NCBI GenBank assembly: GCA_027922465.2
Contig: BQMF02000049.1
Coordinates: forward strand, 744,001-808,000
Direction of reading: 5' to 3'
Length of the DNA: 64,000 bases
From: Turritopsis dohrnii
Lineage: Eukaryota > Cnidaria > Hydrozoa > Anthoathecata > Oceaniidae
How positions within the stretch are numbered: position 1 is the first letter of the stretch; each line of letters opens with the position of its first letter. Shown in pieces: positions 10,641-21,375 of this stretch. Both the position numbers and the translations under genes were made by a program. The notes under the pieces were generated by a model that was not told the origin of the DNA, searched no databases, and was given only the letters and a program-made list of their open reading frames with translations.

Positions 10641-12101
10641 GCATTTTGGTATTCTGGATGTGATATAATGTTGTCTATATAGAATTAGTTGTTCTTTTAG
10701 TGATCTTCCTGTTTGCCCTATATATTCTTCGTTGCAACCGCTACAATTGATTACATATATTAAGTTTGATGTTTCACAATTAAATGTGGACTTTACTTTA
10801 AATGGTTTGTTGGATTGTTTAAACTTGAATTCAGACCCTTCTTTGATATATATGCAACAAACACAACTCTTTCCACATTTACTTACTTTTATTAGGTGGG
10901 GTTCAATAAATTCACTCTTACATAATAATCTTTCTAAATTTGGAGGTTGCTTTTTGCATTTCAGTAAATTTAGGTTTTGGAATTTAGTTTTTGTCGTTTC
11001 GCTTAGTTGTAGTTGGTCAATAACGGATTTATCGAGTGGGAAAACATCAGGGTTGTTCGGGTTATGTGTTGTTATAAAAGGTAAGTGGTTTTCGAGATTT
11101 TGTGCTTTGGGTTGTCTAAGTTCTATTTGTGGGACTGTTTGTGCTTTATGTATTCCGTTCTGAATGATTTTTTCTGGGTATCCTTGTTTTCGTTGTACAT
11201 CGTGTAATTCGTTTAGTCGTTTTGTTTTGTTTCGGGTAGATTCAACTATCATGCAAATTCTTCATGTAAGGCAATAGGGAATATTTTTTAAACATGGTTT
11301 AGGGTGACAAGATTTAAACGGGACGCATCTCTTAGAGTCAGTTGGTTTAGAATAGATGTCCATTCAGATTTTAGTGCCTTCCTTATTTACTAATATATCC
11401 AGAAAAGGTAAATGATTTTTGTTCTTTTCCATGGTAAATTTGATGTTTGGGTTTAGACTATTTAGTATAGATAGTAATTCGTCACCCTTTATTTCGTCTT
11501 CATCTAATATCATATGGCAGTCATCCAAAAATCGATTCCAGTTTGTTTCAAACTGGCTTTTAATTGTTGTGTTGAATTGTATCTCAATTATTTGATACAG
11601 CTTAGTTTTAAGGTATCCCATAACTATAGTTGCGTATGTTGGGGCGAATATGGTTCCCATAGCGGTTCCGACTATTTGCTTATATTGTGTCGTGTTGAAA
11701 GTAAACGTATTATTTTTCAAAACAAAGTTTGTACCTTCCAGTATGAATTTGATGTTGAATCTTTCATCTAGGGTTTCAGAAAAGTTTTCACAAAAATATT
11801 TGATAGCTTCTAAGCCTAAATCATGCGGAATGCTTGTGTATACATTACAAACGCCAAATGTTACTGTTGAAACGTTTTCTTTGACTTCTCTTTGGCAGAT
11901 CTTTAGGAATTCTATGTTATCTTTAATGTAGCTTTTGATATGTTGAAGCATAGGTTTTAGAATTTTATCGAGTATGTTGCTTAATGGTTAAGTTTAGTTT
12001 AGTAAAAACGAGGTTAGATATGAATGAGGTTCATGAAACGTGAGTCACTCACTCAGTAAGAGGCAGTCTCACTTCTCTACGACAGGAGACGCAGAAAGTA
12101 A

Positions 12102-12110
12102 TATATAAAA
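12102..12110 (+). promoter_or_regulatory. Candidate TATA box of the CAP gene
   Basis: TATATAAAA lies about 145 bases before the first possible ATG (12253) and 245 before the alternative ATG (12355). A transcription start near 12135 would fit either. It is judged on motif and position only, in an AT-rich genome. Confidence 0.4.
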
Positions 12111-12252
12111 ATGCTTCTTCACCACTACATTAAGACATTTTTACAGTTTTTCGGTCTTTTTTAATCGATTGATTGACTTGTTCGATGGTTTGCAGTCCCA
12201 ACAGATACTGTTTTAAATAACATTAAAAGATAATTCACATTTCCAAAAGATT

Positions 12253-14325
12253 ATGAGTTCTATATTCTGCATGGTTCTGAAAACAACAAACAATCATTTG
12301 ACATGCATCGATGATCATAGACAAATTCAGCATTTTGCGCCATTACATGCGATAATGATCGCGCTGTGTTATCTAGTTTGTTTGTTATATATATTTCAAG
12401 TAACTCGATCAAGATACATAGGTAACAAAGGTGGAGCGTCCGATCCGTCGGGAACCTTTCACAAGCAATCGAGGTGGAAACGAACCGAAGGATTACATGA
12501 AAATAAGATAAAGCAGATATTAGGACAAAAGGATGTCCAAATTATTCGTGAAAAAAAACAATGTGAGTACGCACACAACAAAGTACGCGAGCTCCACGAG
12601 GAACACCCACTTGTGTGGAGCGACGAACTCGCTTATGACGCAGAGGAATGGGCGATTTATCTCGCCGCGTTTGTAGGTAAATTAGAACATTCGGATTTCA
12701 AATTTGACAATGGGTCAAGTTACGGTGAGCTGGTTTCCGTTGAAAGCAACGGTAAAATTACCGGATGCAATGTCGCAGTCCACAGTTGGTATAGGTTAGT
12801 TTGCTCGAAACTTTCTGGCTGTTATAGTATAATACATAACCCGTTTCGATTGTAATATCACGCTAACAAAACAAACTTACTTTCTCTTACGAGATACGTA
12901 TATACCAGGTTCCTGGAATGAGAACAAATTATTTCATTGATAAAGTTTATTTTTTGTATTATCCTAACTTGAAAATGGTCTCTCGCTTAAAGAAACAGTG
13001 TTTTCTTCTCTTGAGTATAAACTCGCCTTTATACACGGTGCGCTTGTTTAGGCTTAACATAATTAAGAAAGAAAGAGGCTGAGTGAACTTTCTGTCTAAT
13101 TAATACCCCCGTTTCCCGTTTTCACTATAATGGCTTCTTAAAACAACACTGTGCGGTAGCGGGGGGATAGATAATTTATTTATTTCATTTCAGTGAAATA
13201 CATGGTTACGATTATAAGGTAGAACATCCAGACGGCTGGGTCAATGTTGCTGGTCATTTCACTCAACTAGTATGGAATACAACAGTTAAGTTTGGCGTGG
13301 GCGTCGCTTTTATCAAAGGAAAAACATATGTAGTGGGGCGTTACTTGCCGCCCAGTCTACTTCGTGATTATGACGAACACATCCCGAAACCGAAATCTGG
13401 TATTTGTCTTTTCAGTACAAGTCTATTTGTAGTGATATGCATTTTCAATAAAAATGTTCTTCGTCGCAGAGTATTTCTAACACTAGATCATCTACATGAT
13501 CTTCATGTATTTATTTTCCAGGTAATTTCATTTACACTGTGTATAAACTCTTCCATCTCTCATATAGGTCCACCAACAATACGAGATCTCACAATTCCTG
13601 GCGACAGAAAGCCGTTTGTTGATGAAATCGAGGTGATTGTGCCACCTGAAAATGTAGGCTGCTTCGACAAACAAGATTCTTGCGAATTTCAAGTAGAGAA
13701 GGGTGATTGTGTCACACCTCTTAAGAAAGACATGATGCTAGTAAACTGTTTCAAAAGTTGTACAAACTGCACTCGAAGCCCTATCAACGGTCGGTTTAGT
13801 GACTGGTTTGAACTTGAAGAGTGCCCTGTATCTTGTGGGGGTGGCTATCAAGCAGCGCATAGATATTGCAACAACCCTCCCCCAAGATATGGTGGTCGTG
13901 ATTGCGATGGAGAGCGTTCTAGTAAAGTGCCATGCAACGAACAAGCTTGTCCAGGAAGTGTTGCAGCAAATAAAGAGAGCGCCAAACCTAAGAATAATAA
14001 ACCTACTGGCAAGCCAAGTAAAGAAAACCCCAAACCTACCAAAAGTAAACAACTTGTAGCAAATAAAGAGAGCGCCAAACCTAAGAATAATAAAACTGCT
14101 GACAAGCCAAGTAAAGACAACGGCAAACCTACCAAAACAAAACAGAGCGATGAAAGAACGAGCACGTCCACAGAGGAATGCATTAACGAAAATGTTTCTT
14201 GTGACGATTACGAAGAGTTGGAATACTGTCTTTCTGCCAAGTACTCGCAGTGGATGTTTTTGCATTGCAAGAAATCATGTGGCTTTTGTAACAAAAAATA
14301 TCTAGATTTGAAAATTAACCCATGA
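12253..14325 (+). CDS. Secreted CAP (SCP/CRISP-type) protein with ShKT-TSP1-ShKT tail
   Basis: Three exons: 12253-12794, 13194-13399 and 13568-14325, with GT-AG introns and matching phases; 501 aa from the first ATG. The ATG at 12355 (residue 35) gives a better signal peptide (MIALCYLVCLLYIF) and is the likelier start. The CAP domain spans about 104-231 with His in LEHSD (146), GE (158-159) and GHFTQLVW (201-208). ShKT 1 is at 281-317 (Cys 281, 288, 297, 310, 314, 317), TSP1 at 324-377 (WFELEECPVSCGGG), then two 31-residue Lys/Pro-rich repeats (383-443) and ShKT 2 at 454-490 with all six Cys. Probably an extracellular matrix, mucus or gland protein. CAP and ShKT domains also occur in venoms, but nothing here shows toxicity. 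It sits just beyond the truncated Penelope element. No frame damage. Confidence 0.9.
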
Positions 14326-15254
14326 CCGTACGCTCAAACAAACTATTTTATACGTTTAAATTTACAAGCTAGAATGCATCGTATATTATAGGCTAGTCAT
14401 TAATACAATAACCACGAACAGAATTGTTTAATCTGAGTTCATCAAACTTTTCCTATGAAAATGTTTGAACGAAGGAAACATTATGTAATTTTATGCTCAC
14501 TGACCCAAGCAAATTTACACCATGAAGTTTTGATGAACTAAAATTGACAGGCGAAGTGTATGACATATATCATTGAGGTAGAAAATTTTCAAAGGGTGTT
14601 AGTGCTTTATTTTCTCCTCAGATAGGAAATGTTTTGCGTGAAAAAAATAACCTTACTTTCTCTTGTTTTTTAACAATGGTTAAGTTTGCATAAACGTTTC
14701 GTATAGTCTCTGTTGATCTAGTACTAACCCGACATGGGAAAACCTAGTTTTAGGTTTAACTGTACCTAAAAGACGAATAAGGAAAAACGTTAATGAAAGA
14801 AGTAATCATATTTTCGGTTATTGAGATGGCTCTTCCACCTGTTTCTTGTAAATGGGCAACTGAATTATTCCAGAAATATTATGCACGACTGTAGTGTTTT
14901 TAAAATTTCAGTCCAGCATTTTCTGCGGTTATTGTTGTTTATGTTTTGGAAGTTAAAAGCAAGTTAAAAGCATCTGAATGAAACGAGCGAAGGTTTTACA
15001 AGAATTTGATCTGACATATTCTCGAGTCTCGCTGCCTGTGTAACCTTTTCCAAGTCCATGGAATTTAGACTAGAGGTGGTGTTCACATCACCTGATTTTC
15101 ATGAGATGAACTTTTCCGAAAGTAGTGTAGAGGAATTGAAAGATATTTTGACGTCACTTATGCGTATACAGTCTCTAAAGCATTCCTGATTCAAGCCTTC
15201 GCATTCCTGATTCAAGCCCTAGCTGAACAGTCAAGTGTTGAAATATGAAAGATT
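14326..15254. other. Intergenic, no gene seen
   Basis: AT-rich sequence downstream of the CAP gene. A short tandem copy of GCATTCCTGATTCAAGCC lies near 15179-15220. No coding frame or RNA gene was recognised. Confidence 0.5.
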
Positions 15255-15435
15255 CGTGCAAAAATTTTATTTTAAAAATACTTAAATTGTACATCGAAAA
15301 GTCAACATGGTCATGAATAATTAATGAGTTGGGACGCTGAAACTCGATATTTTGGTGTACAATTTAAATTTAAAGCATTAAAGCACCTGCTTGAAAGAAA
15401 AATTGTTCAAGAATCTTTACATGCAAACCCCCATT
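15255..15435 (-). repeat. MITE copy related to 20777-20961
   Basis: Read on the minus strand it begins with GGGGGTTTGCATG and contains CGTCCCAACTCATTAATTAT and GATGTACAATTTAA, all shared in the same order with the element at 20777-20961. The ends are degraded. A non-coding TIR element family. Confidence 0.65.
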
Positions 15436-15489
15436 TAAAAATTTGAAGTTAATTTTCTTTGCTACTATTTTAATTATTCATTACAACAT

Positions 15490-16764
15490 TTCCATCTATA
15501 AGAAAAAAGGTGACAAAAATTCTGCTGGAAATTACAGACCAATTAGCCTGACTAGCATTGCATCAAAAATTTTCGAATCGATAATGCGTAATTCTTTGCT
15601 ATCATATCTCATAGCCAATAAACTTTTGTCAAATCGCCAATTCGGTTTTCTTGGTGGAAGATCAACTGCTCTACAACTGCTCCAAATTATAGATAAATGG
15701 ACAGAAATTCTTGAAAATGGAGGTGTGATTGATATCATATATTGTGATTTTAAAAAAGCGTTTGATACTGTTCCCCATTGTCGACTAATTGAAGTCTTGC
15801 GTCACTACGGACTACAAGGTGCAGTTCTCTCTTGTATCAGAGATTTTCTGTCCAATCGATATCAACAAGTTTGTGTAAATCAAAACAAATCCGATGTATT
15901 TCCCGTAACGTCAGGAGTGCCCCAAGGATCGGTCCTAGGTCCATTGCTTTTTGTTATCTTCATAAACACTATAGCTGAAACTGTTGATGAGTCAGAACTT
16001 TTTCTGTATGCCGATGACTTGAAAATATTCAGAGAAATTGAAACCACGGCTGATGCTGCTAACCTACAAAGCGATCTAAACAAATTACTGCTTTGGACAG
16101 ATACCTTCTTATTGAAATTCCATCCGGAAAAATGTGAGCACATGAAAATAAAGTCAAAGTTGAAGTATCCTGGTGCAACACAGTATGTAATGGATGGCAC
16201 TGTCCTCATGCAAAAATCAGATGTGAATGACCTAGGCATAAATTTCGATGAGCATCTTTCATTTGAAAAACACATTAACGAAAAGGTGAAAAAGCTAATG
16301 CTCTTGTTGGTATGTTACGGCGAACGTTTGTCTACCTAGATAAGGATTGTTTCAAGCTGCTGTTCACAAGTATTGTACGCCCCCACCTCGAATATGGTGC
16401 TCCCGTGTGGAACATGATCGAGATGTATAAGATCACACATGACCTTTATGACAAAGAAGCTATTGGAAATTTTCTTCGCTTTCGATCTCAGGATAGTCAA
16501 AAACACAATTTACGTCGTCACGAATTCACGATTACCCGACAAAAGTGTCTTAAAGACGTTAAAAAATATTCATTTCAAAATCGAGTTGCGGAACAATGGA
16601 ATAACCTGCCACTAGACGTTGTGCAAGCACCATCACTCAATACGTTCAAAAGTCGACTCGACAAATTATGGAAAAGTGCTGGTATCATGTTCGATATCAA
16701 TCTGAATCTCGTCGAAACAACAGCCTCCCGACAAACTCGATTTCGACAAGTCGTCAAAGATTGA
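15490..16764 (+). pseudogene. LINE reverse transcriptase, 5' truncated and frameshifted
   Basis: Frame 1 (to 16339) shows YKKKGDKNSAGNYRPISLTS, QFGFLGGRST, YCDFKKAFDTVPH, TSGVPQGSVLGPLLFVIFIN and the catalytic YADD block near 16010. The frame shifts near 16310 and continues to 16764 (LFTSIVRPHLEYGAPVWN, then RHEFTITRQKCLKDVKKYSF and QWNNLPLDVVQAPSLNTFK). A small deletion after VWN removes part of the RT C-terminus. A TAA-rich tail follows (16815-16830), typical of CR1-like 3' ends. It is a different LINE family from 7755-10637. Confidence 0.85.
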
Positions 16765-16911
16765 ACCTGGTGTTAAAGGCACCATGTGCCTACCTCCAGA
16801 AATTTGTATAATGATATAATAATAATAATGAACAATGTTGTACTTTGATAAGTTTGCTAATTATATACTGTTATTTACAGATGAAAGTTTTTTATGAAAA
16901 AGAAGGATTTA

Positions 16912-17603
16912 AGCTTGGTTCCCATTTGTGGTTTAATTGCGTTTGTTGGCGTTAAGCAGGTAGACTTTGGCCGCGTTAGGTTTTTATCTCCAGTGGAAAC
17001 GTTTTTGACTTTTTGACCCTTAAATATTAACACTGTTAAACGCGAATAAAATCTTCAAGTTGGAAACAACATTTTTGATTTCAAAAATGAAATAAACGCC
17101 GCGTTTAAATACTCATTTGCTAAGATCAAAAGAAGCCGAAAAAAATTTTATTCTGGATGAGAAACTATACATTGCAAACAAAAAATGTTACTCACTTCAC
17201 GAAGAAGAATTATTGTCTGAAGAAGTACGTTTGTACCCTTGTCTTTATGACAAAACTCAAAAGAGCTGCAAAGAAAAAGATGCTATAAAAAGTGCCTGGG
17301 ATGCTGTCGTTGAAAAGCTCGAATTTACATACTGTGAGCCAAGAACATGCATTTTATTTTTTATATTTCGGGTGTTTCTATTTCTTCTTCTAGCTCTTCT
17401 CAAAAGCATCAACAACAATAAATATTCTTCATCTAGTTCTTCCATCTCTACATTAAACACTTTCTATTTTACAACGCGTTTAATTTCTGGGCTTAATTTC
17501 AAGTGGAAATGTTAGCAGGTATTGTACCGAATGAAATTAACGGGATTCATAAAAATAAAATCTGTAAAATTAACGCGATTATACCACAAATGGGAACCAA
17601 GCT
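16912..17603. mobile_element. TTA-flanked TIR element with MADF-like ORF
   Basis: Inverted ends AGCTTGGTTCCCATTTGTGG and CCACAAATGGGAACCAAGCT are flanked by TTA (16909-16911 and 17604-17606). Both subterminal regions contain degraded copies of GCGTTTAA/AGTGGAAA-type motifs in inverted orientation. The 3-bp TTA duplication suggests the PIF/Harbinger group. No DDE transposase is inside, so it is non-autonomous, but it carries the ORF at 17117-17515. Confidence 0.75.
17117..17515 (+). pseudogene. MADF/Myb-SANT-like DNA-binding fragment in TIR element
   Basis: Residues 15-78 read like an MADF domain: LHEEELLSEEVRLYPCLYD, then KEKDAIKSAWDAVVEKL, matching the LI-x-V-x-YP-x-LYD and AW motifs. Harbinger transposons often encode a second MADF/Myb-like DNA-binding protein, which fits the surrounding TIRs. 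After about residue 80 the sequence becomes hydrophobic and low-complexity with no family likeness, so the C-terminus is probably untranslated or junk. The start codon is uncertain. Confidence 0.5.
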
Positions 17604-18219
17604 TTAAAGATTTAAAGTTTATTTTCATGTTTCGATTATGAAGTTCTTGAATAGATGATAAGTCTTTCGTTTTCTGATTCTTCTGGGAAGCAAATGCATG
17701 ATTGTGATGTCTAGGATGTATTCATTTTGTGTAGCTTTAAATAAAACAGAAATGAAAATTTTCCAAATTTTGCTCTTATCTTTTTTTTAAAAATCTAACC
17801 CGGGGGTTCTTTTAAAAAGTAGTTTCATTTGCATCTAAAACGGAAGCAACGACAACATCCCCCCTTCCCTTCTTTTAAAATTACACGAACGCAGCGGGCA
17901 CAAGACGTCTTTGAGACGTCTCATTTTACTCGTAAAATGGTCGTTTGATTTTCAGATCATTTTACGACGTCTTTGTCTCCGCTGGGAACTAATACTTTTA
18001 AACACTAATACTTTTAAACTAATACTTTTAAGATTTGACAACATTTACGGTTTATAAGGCAAACTCATTTCACCTAGTCACTCATTGCATCTATTTACGC
18101 CAATGCGATCTCGAATATGTTGGCATCGAAAACAAATATCGGACAGTATCGTATATATTTTCGCATATCAAGAATAATTTACTACTCCTTTTTTATCAGC
18201 AACGTTAAAATTCCGGCAA
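17604..18219. other. Intergenic, short repeats and a small palindrome
   Basis: Three copies of ACTAATACTTTTAA lie in tandem at about 17989-18030. A GC-richer stretch at 17890-17985 has inverted motifs around GACGTCT and CATTTTAC. No gene is seen; this lies downstream of the minus-strand GPCR. Confidence 0.45.
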
Positions 18220-19179
18220 TTAATGGGTAACTGTAGCGATGTGTTGTGGCGATTTCGCCACAGAAGCTGTACTTCTTGTGGATGTCCATTTACAAGAAAG
18301 TATCTTTTGGTTGAAAACCCATTTCTTAATTCTTGGATTGAACACGATGTAGATGATAGCATTTACACTTGAATTCAACAGAGCGATAGTGCTGGATATG
18401 TCACCGTTAAACAGAATCGCCTGGTTGTTTGGATAAAATTTACTCAACAGTGTCGCGATGAAGTGTGGTGCAAAAAATACACAAAAACAAACGAAGAGGA
18501 GTGAAGATAATCTAATGATCATAGCGTCAACCCTAGAGAATAATTCTCTATTTGAATCTCTACTTAAAGTGCTTGCTCGTCGATGGCTAGTTGATATAGC
18601 CTTGATGTATAGCGAAAACCATACTACTGTTACAAGGACATCGACTACTAATGCTAAAACGGATGGGAGGACACGGAAGTTAAAATATTCCCCTAATGAA
18701 ATCAATACAGTCAGTGAACTTGCAATTGACGGAATAATAACGAATGCGATGATTTTAACTTTTCGCAATCGAACGTTTTGGTCGCGCTTACTCAGACAAC
18801 GAATTCGAATATATCGATCATAGCCAATCACGACCAGTGTAAATGCGGACGCGTGTGGAAACAAGTACCAAGCCATGAAAGCAAACATTTGAAATGTAAA
18901 ATGGTGTTGCTCGTGAAACCACCCAAATGATAATGCTACCAGCGGGTTCGTTATCATTCCGACTGCCATATCATACACACTGAGCATCAAAACCAATTTC
19001 ATTGCAATGTTGTGTGTCTGCTTTGTTTTCCATAGCGCAACGATTAGAATTGCATTCAATGCAACGTTGGTTGTACCTATGAAAAGATTCAACGTCACCA
19101 ATGTGTATCTTTGATATACTGTAAGGTGATTGGCAGTACTAAAGTATGTATGTCTTATGTTGTCATCACTTTCATTCAT
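18220..19179 (-). CDS. Rhodopsin-like (class A) GPCR, single exon, 319 aa
   Basis: Seven hydrophobic segments: TM1 about 26-50, TM2 60-82 (with LSVYDMAVG, the sodium-site Asp at 70), TM3 95-118 ending in DRYIRI (121-126), TM4 142-162, TM5 170-195, TM6 221-245 (FVCFCVFFAP), TM7 260-280 with NSSVNAIIY (269-277), then a basic helix 8 (NPRIKKW). The N-terminus has a glycosylation site (NES). Unusual: no Cys at the start of TM3 or in the very short second extracellular loop, so the usual disulfide is absent, and TM6 has FFAP instead of CWxP. The frame is intact without introns. The ligand cannot be told; cnidarian genomes carry many such orphan receptors. Confidence 0.88.
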   Translation of the reverse strand: MNESDDNIRHTYFSTANHLTVYQRYTLVTLNLFIGTTNVALNAILIVALWKTKQTHNIAMKLVLMLSVYDMAVGMITNPLVALSFGWFHEQHHFTFQMFAFMAWYLFPHASAFTLVVIGYDRYIRIRCLSKRDQNVRLRKVKIIAFVIIPSIASSLTVLISLGEYFNFRVLPSVLALVVDVLVTVVWFSLYIKAISTSHRRASTLSRDSNRELFSRVDAMIIRLSSLLFVCFCVFFAPHFIATLLSKFYPNNQAILFNGDISSTIALLNSSVNAIIYIVFNPRIKKWVFNQKILSCKWTSTRSTASVAKSPQHIATVTH

Positions 19180-20500
19180 TTTAGAGATATCGCGTGCCCT
19201 GCTCTCACAATGATAATCGTATTTGTTTGCTTGTGTTGTTTTTGTGTAGAACGTTGTATAATTTCACCTGCCTAATCAATTTCATAGGACACTTTGAAAA
19301 ATAATTGAAACAAAAAATATATTGAATAGGGAAATGCTATTGTTGGAAAACTCAATATCTATTACAGTTTGTTTAACATTTCCACAGATATAGATAATAA
19401 TATTAATTGATAGGTTCCCATAGGTTCGAGGTTACATTAAAACAAAAATTCCCTTGGATTTTCAAACAGAAATTGTTTTGGACTAACGAAAATCGGCAAT
19501 GACCAATCTCAGATATAGTCAAGCATCTCGATTGTTATTGTGTTGCATTTGAGTATTTTATAAGGATTATGTACATACCAGATAAAATCTGCTATCAATA
19601 TGTGTCCTTCATCAAATGGTTACAATGATAATACAAGATAATAAAAATAAGAAGCAATACAGATACAAAATAAAATTAAACAAACATAAGATGAAAGTAA
19701 AACATATTATCTTCAGTAAAGAGATATCTACTTGAAGAAACTGTTGTGACTTTTTCTTAAATTTGTGCATGTCCTAATATCCAGTGGTTGTAAATCTTGG
19801 CCCCCATGAAATAAAAAGAATTTTATGCAAATTCTAGTTTTATTTGTTCTAGTATTCATTCTGTGCTAGTTTAGAAAAACGTAGTCATAGAGCCATAGTG
19901 GAAATGTTCTTATTTAAGCATTTGTTTGTCAAGTCGATTTTTAATTGGCACAGTTTTTTGTGTGTGCAATATTATAATCAGCTCGTCGTTCAAGTGACTT
20001 CAATTTTGACCGCTGTGTTGAATTCAGGTTTAAGTGAAAAATTCCATTGAATCTGAGTCCTGAGACGATGACACTTTAATGCAATAACTTCACAACATCT
20101 GGAGTGAAATACTGTATTAATTTCCGCAAAAAACAACGTTTAGATGACGCTTTTTCGTATTTCTGATCGAAATCATCGTTAGTCCAAGGTTCTGGTCCAG
20201 CAATGTACCGAAGTAATTGTAAGATGAGGTACAGTTTAGCAATGTTCTGTTGCAATGCACCGTCAACGTTCGTCTATCAGAAGAACAAAAAGAAAGAATT
20301 CACAAAGTCGTGATCCAGATGATCTGAAGAATGTTGCCGACAAGGGTGCAAGCTTGTGGCTGATAAACATATTGCCTATTTTAAAAATGCTTCGCTTAAG
20401 TCGGACACCGTTAGTCGAAATGTTTTTTTCCGTCCCTTCAGCCAGTAGAAATAGTCAATCAATCTTTCAAAAAAACTAGATTCATATACTTTTCGAAAAT
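19180..20500. other. Intergenic, no gene seen
   Basis: AT-rich region upstream of the class A GPCR. The short ORF at 20255-20479 has no family likeness. The promoter of the GPCR would lie just right of 19180, but no clear motif stands out. Confidence 0.5.
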
Positions 20501-20519
20501 TCGAATTCAGAAAAATGGA

Positions 20520-20765
20520 ATTTTATCAAAATATTCCAAAATGCGAAAATCACGCCCGGTATTTCTGAAAGTTTTGGAGAGAGTTCGAGATAACGAGAGA
20601 AAATCAGCCAGGGGATGGGAAATATTGTTCAAGATAACGCGAAAAGTTCGAGATATCGAGAGGATTTTTGGCCCAAACAAGTGCGTAGTGCCTAAGGGAC
20701 CGGGAAAAACGTTCGAGATACCGAAAAGTTCGAGATATCGAGTATTTGAGATTTCGAGAGTTGAC
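20520..20765. repeat. Cluster of TTCGAGATAACGAG-type repeats
   Basis: Direct and inverted copies of GTTCGAGATAACGAG and TTCGAGATATCGAG recur at about 20586, 20640, 20722, 20737 and 20755. Such motifs are typical of pogo/Tigger-like transposon ends. Clean borders were not found. ORFs on both strands here are periodic artefacts of the repeat. Confidence 0.55.
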
Positions 20766-20776
20766 AGTTTGCCTAT

Positions 20777-20961
20777 AGGGGGGTTTACACATACGTTTCT
20801 TGAAAGATTTTTGTACGATTGTACACCAAAAAGTCCAGTTTTATCGTCCCAACTCATTAATTATTCATGACACGTTGACTTTTTGATGTACAATTTAAAT
20901 GTAAAGCCTTAAAAGACTAGAAAAGGTTTTTCAAGAAACTTCAGGTGTAAACCCCCCCCTT
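20777..20961. mobile_element. Short TIR element (GGGGGGTTTACAC ends)
   Basis: Ends GGGGGGTTTACAC and GTGTAAACCCCCC form inverted repeats. Internal GTACACCAAAAAGTC and GACTTTTTGATGTAC extend the palindrome. The same family is present at 15255-15435. About 185 bases, no coding capacity. Confidence 0.7.
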
Positions 20962-21375
20962 ATCGAATTTTCTAAAATATGTCTGATGATGAAAGTTTCT
21001 CGTTTTATCTCGTAAGGAATTCCGCCAAAACGAAAATGAGAATTTTCTTCTTCCTTTCACTTACGGACCTTAACAAGCAGTCAATCATAATTCAAAGGTA
21101 ATTTTAGTCTGAATTTAAAAAGGCCCTTCAGAAAATAACCCAAACCAGTAAGATTCTTCAGAGCATTTATGGTCATGAGAAACGGACATTTTGTTGGTGA
21201 TAGAGAAACACGACAGTATAACAAGGAACTACAACGAAAATAATTTGAACAATCAACCACATTTGAAAATTTAAAAATATTATAAATAAATGGCGGCATA
21301 ACGATCAGTTGTTCTTATAAAAATCTGTCCAAGCAGAAATTTCCGATACGATAGAAAACTAACCAATGAAAAAAG

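Larger units (their letters stand above)
7607..11996 (-). mobile_element. Penelope-like element, interrupted by a LINE
   Basis: The right part (11996-10638) encodes on the minus strand the RT (SNILDKILKP; TSIPHDLGLEAI; GTAMGTIFAPTYA; catalytic RFLDDC block; LPFLDILV), then a linker with CxxC residues and the start of the GIY-YIG endonuclease (LIYVINCSGCNEEYIGQTGR). The left part (7754-7607) carries the endonuclease C-terminus (RNCGNAKFSIFPFF, RETHEAKFINQYRPSLNRR) and a stop. The two join in frame across the LINE at 7755-10637. The RT N-terminus is missing (5' truncation near 12000), there is an in-frame stop near 11360, and the core aspartate-rich motif is otherwise preserved. A dead copy. 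Confidence 0.87.

Noticed and set aside
13738..14265. Long antisense ORFs in the last exon of the CAP gene
   Set aside because: Shadows of the Lys/Pro-rich repeats and TSP1 region; no domain likeness on the minus strand.
20507..20870. ORFs of 109 and 116 aa on both strands
   Set aside because: They arise from the periodic TTCGAGATA repeats and contain no protein domain.
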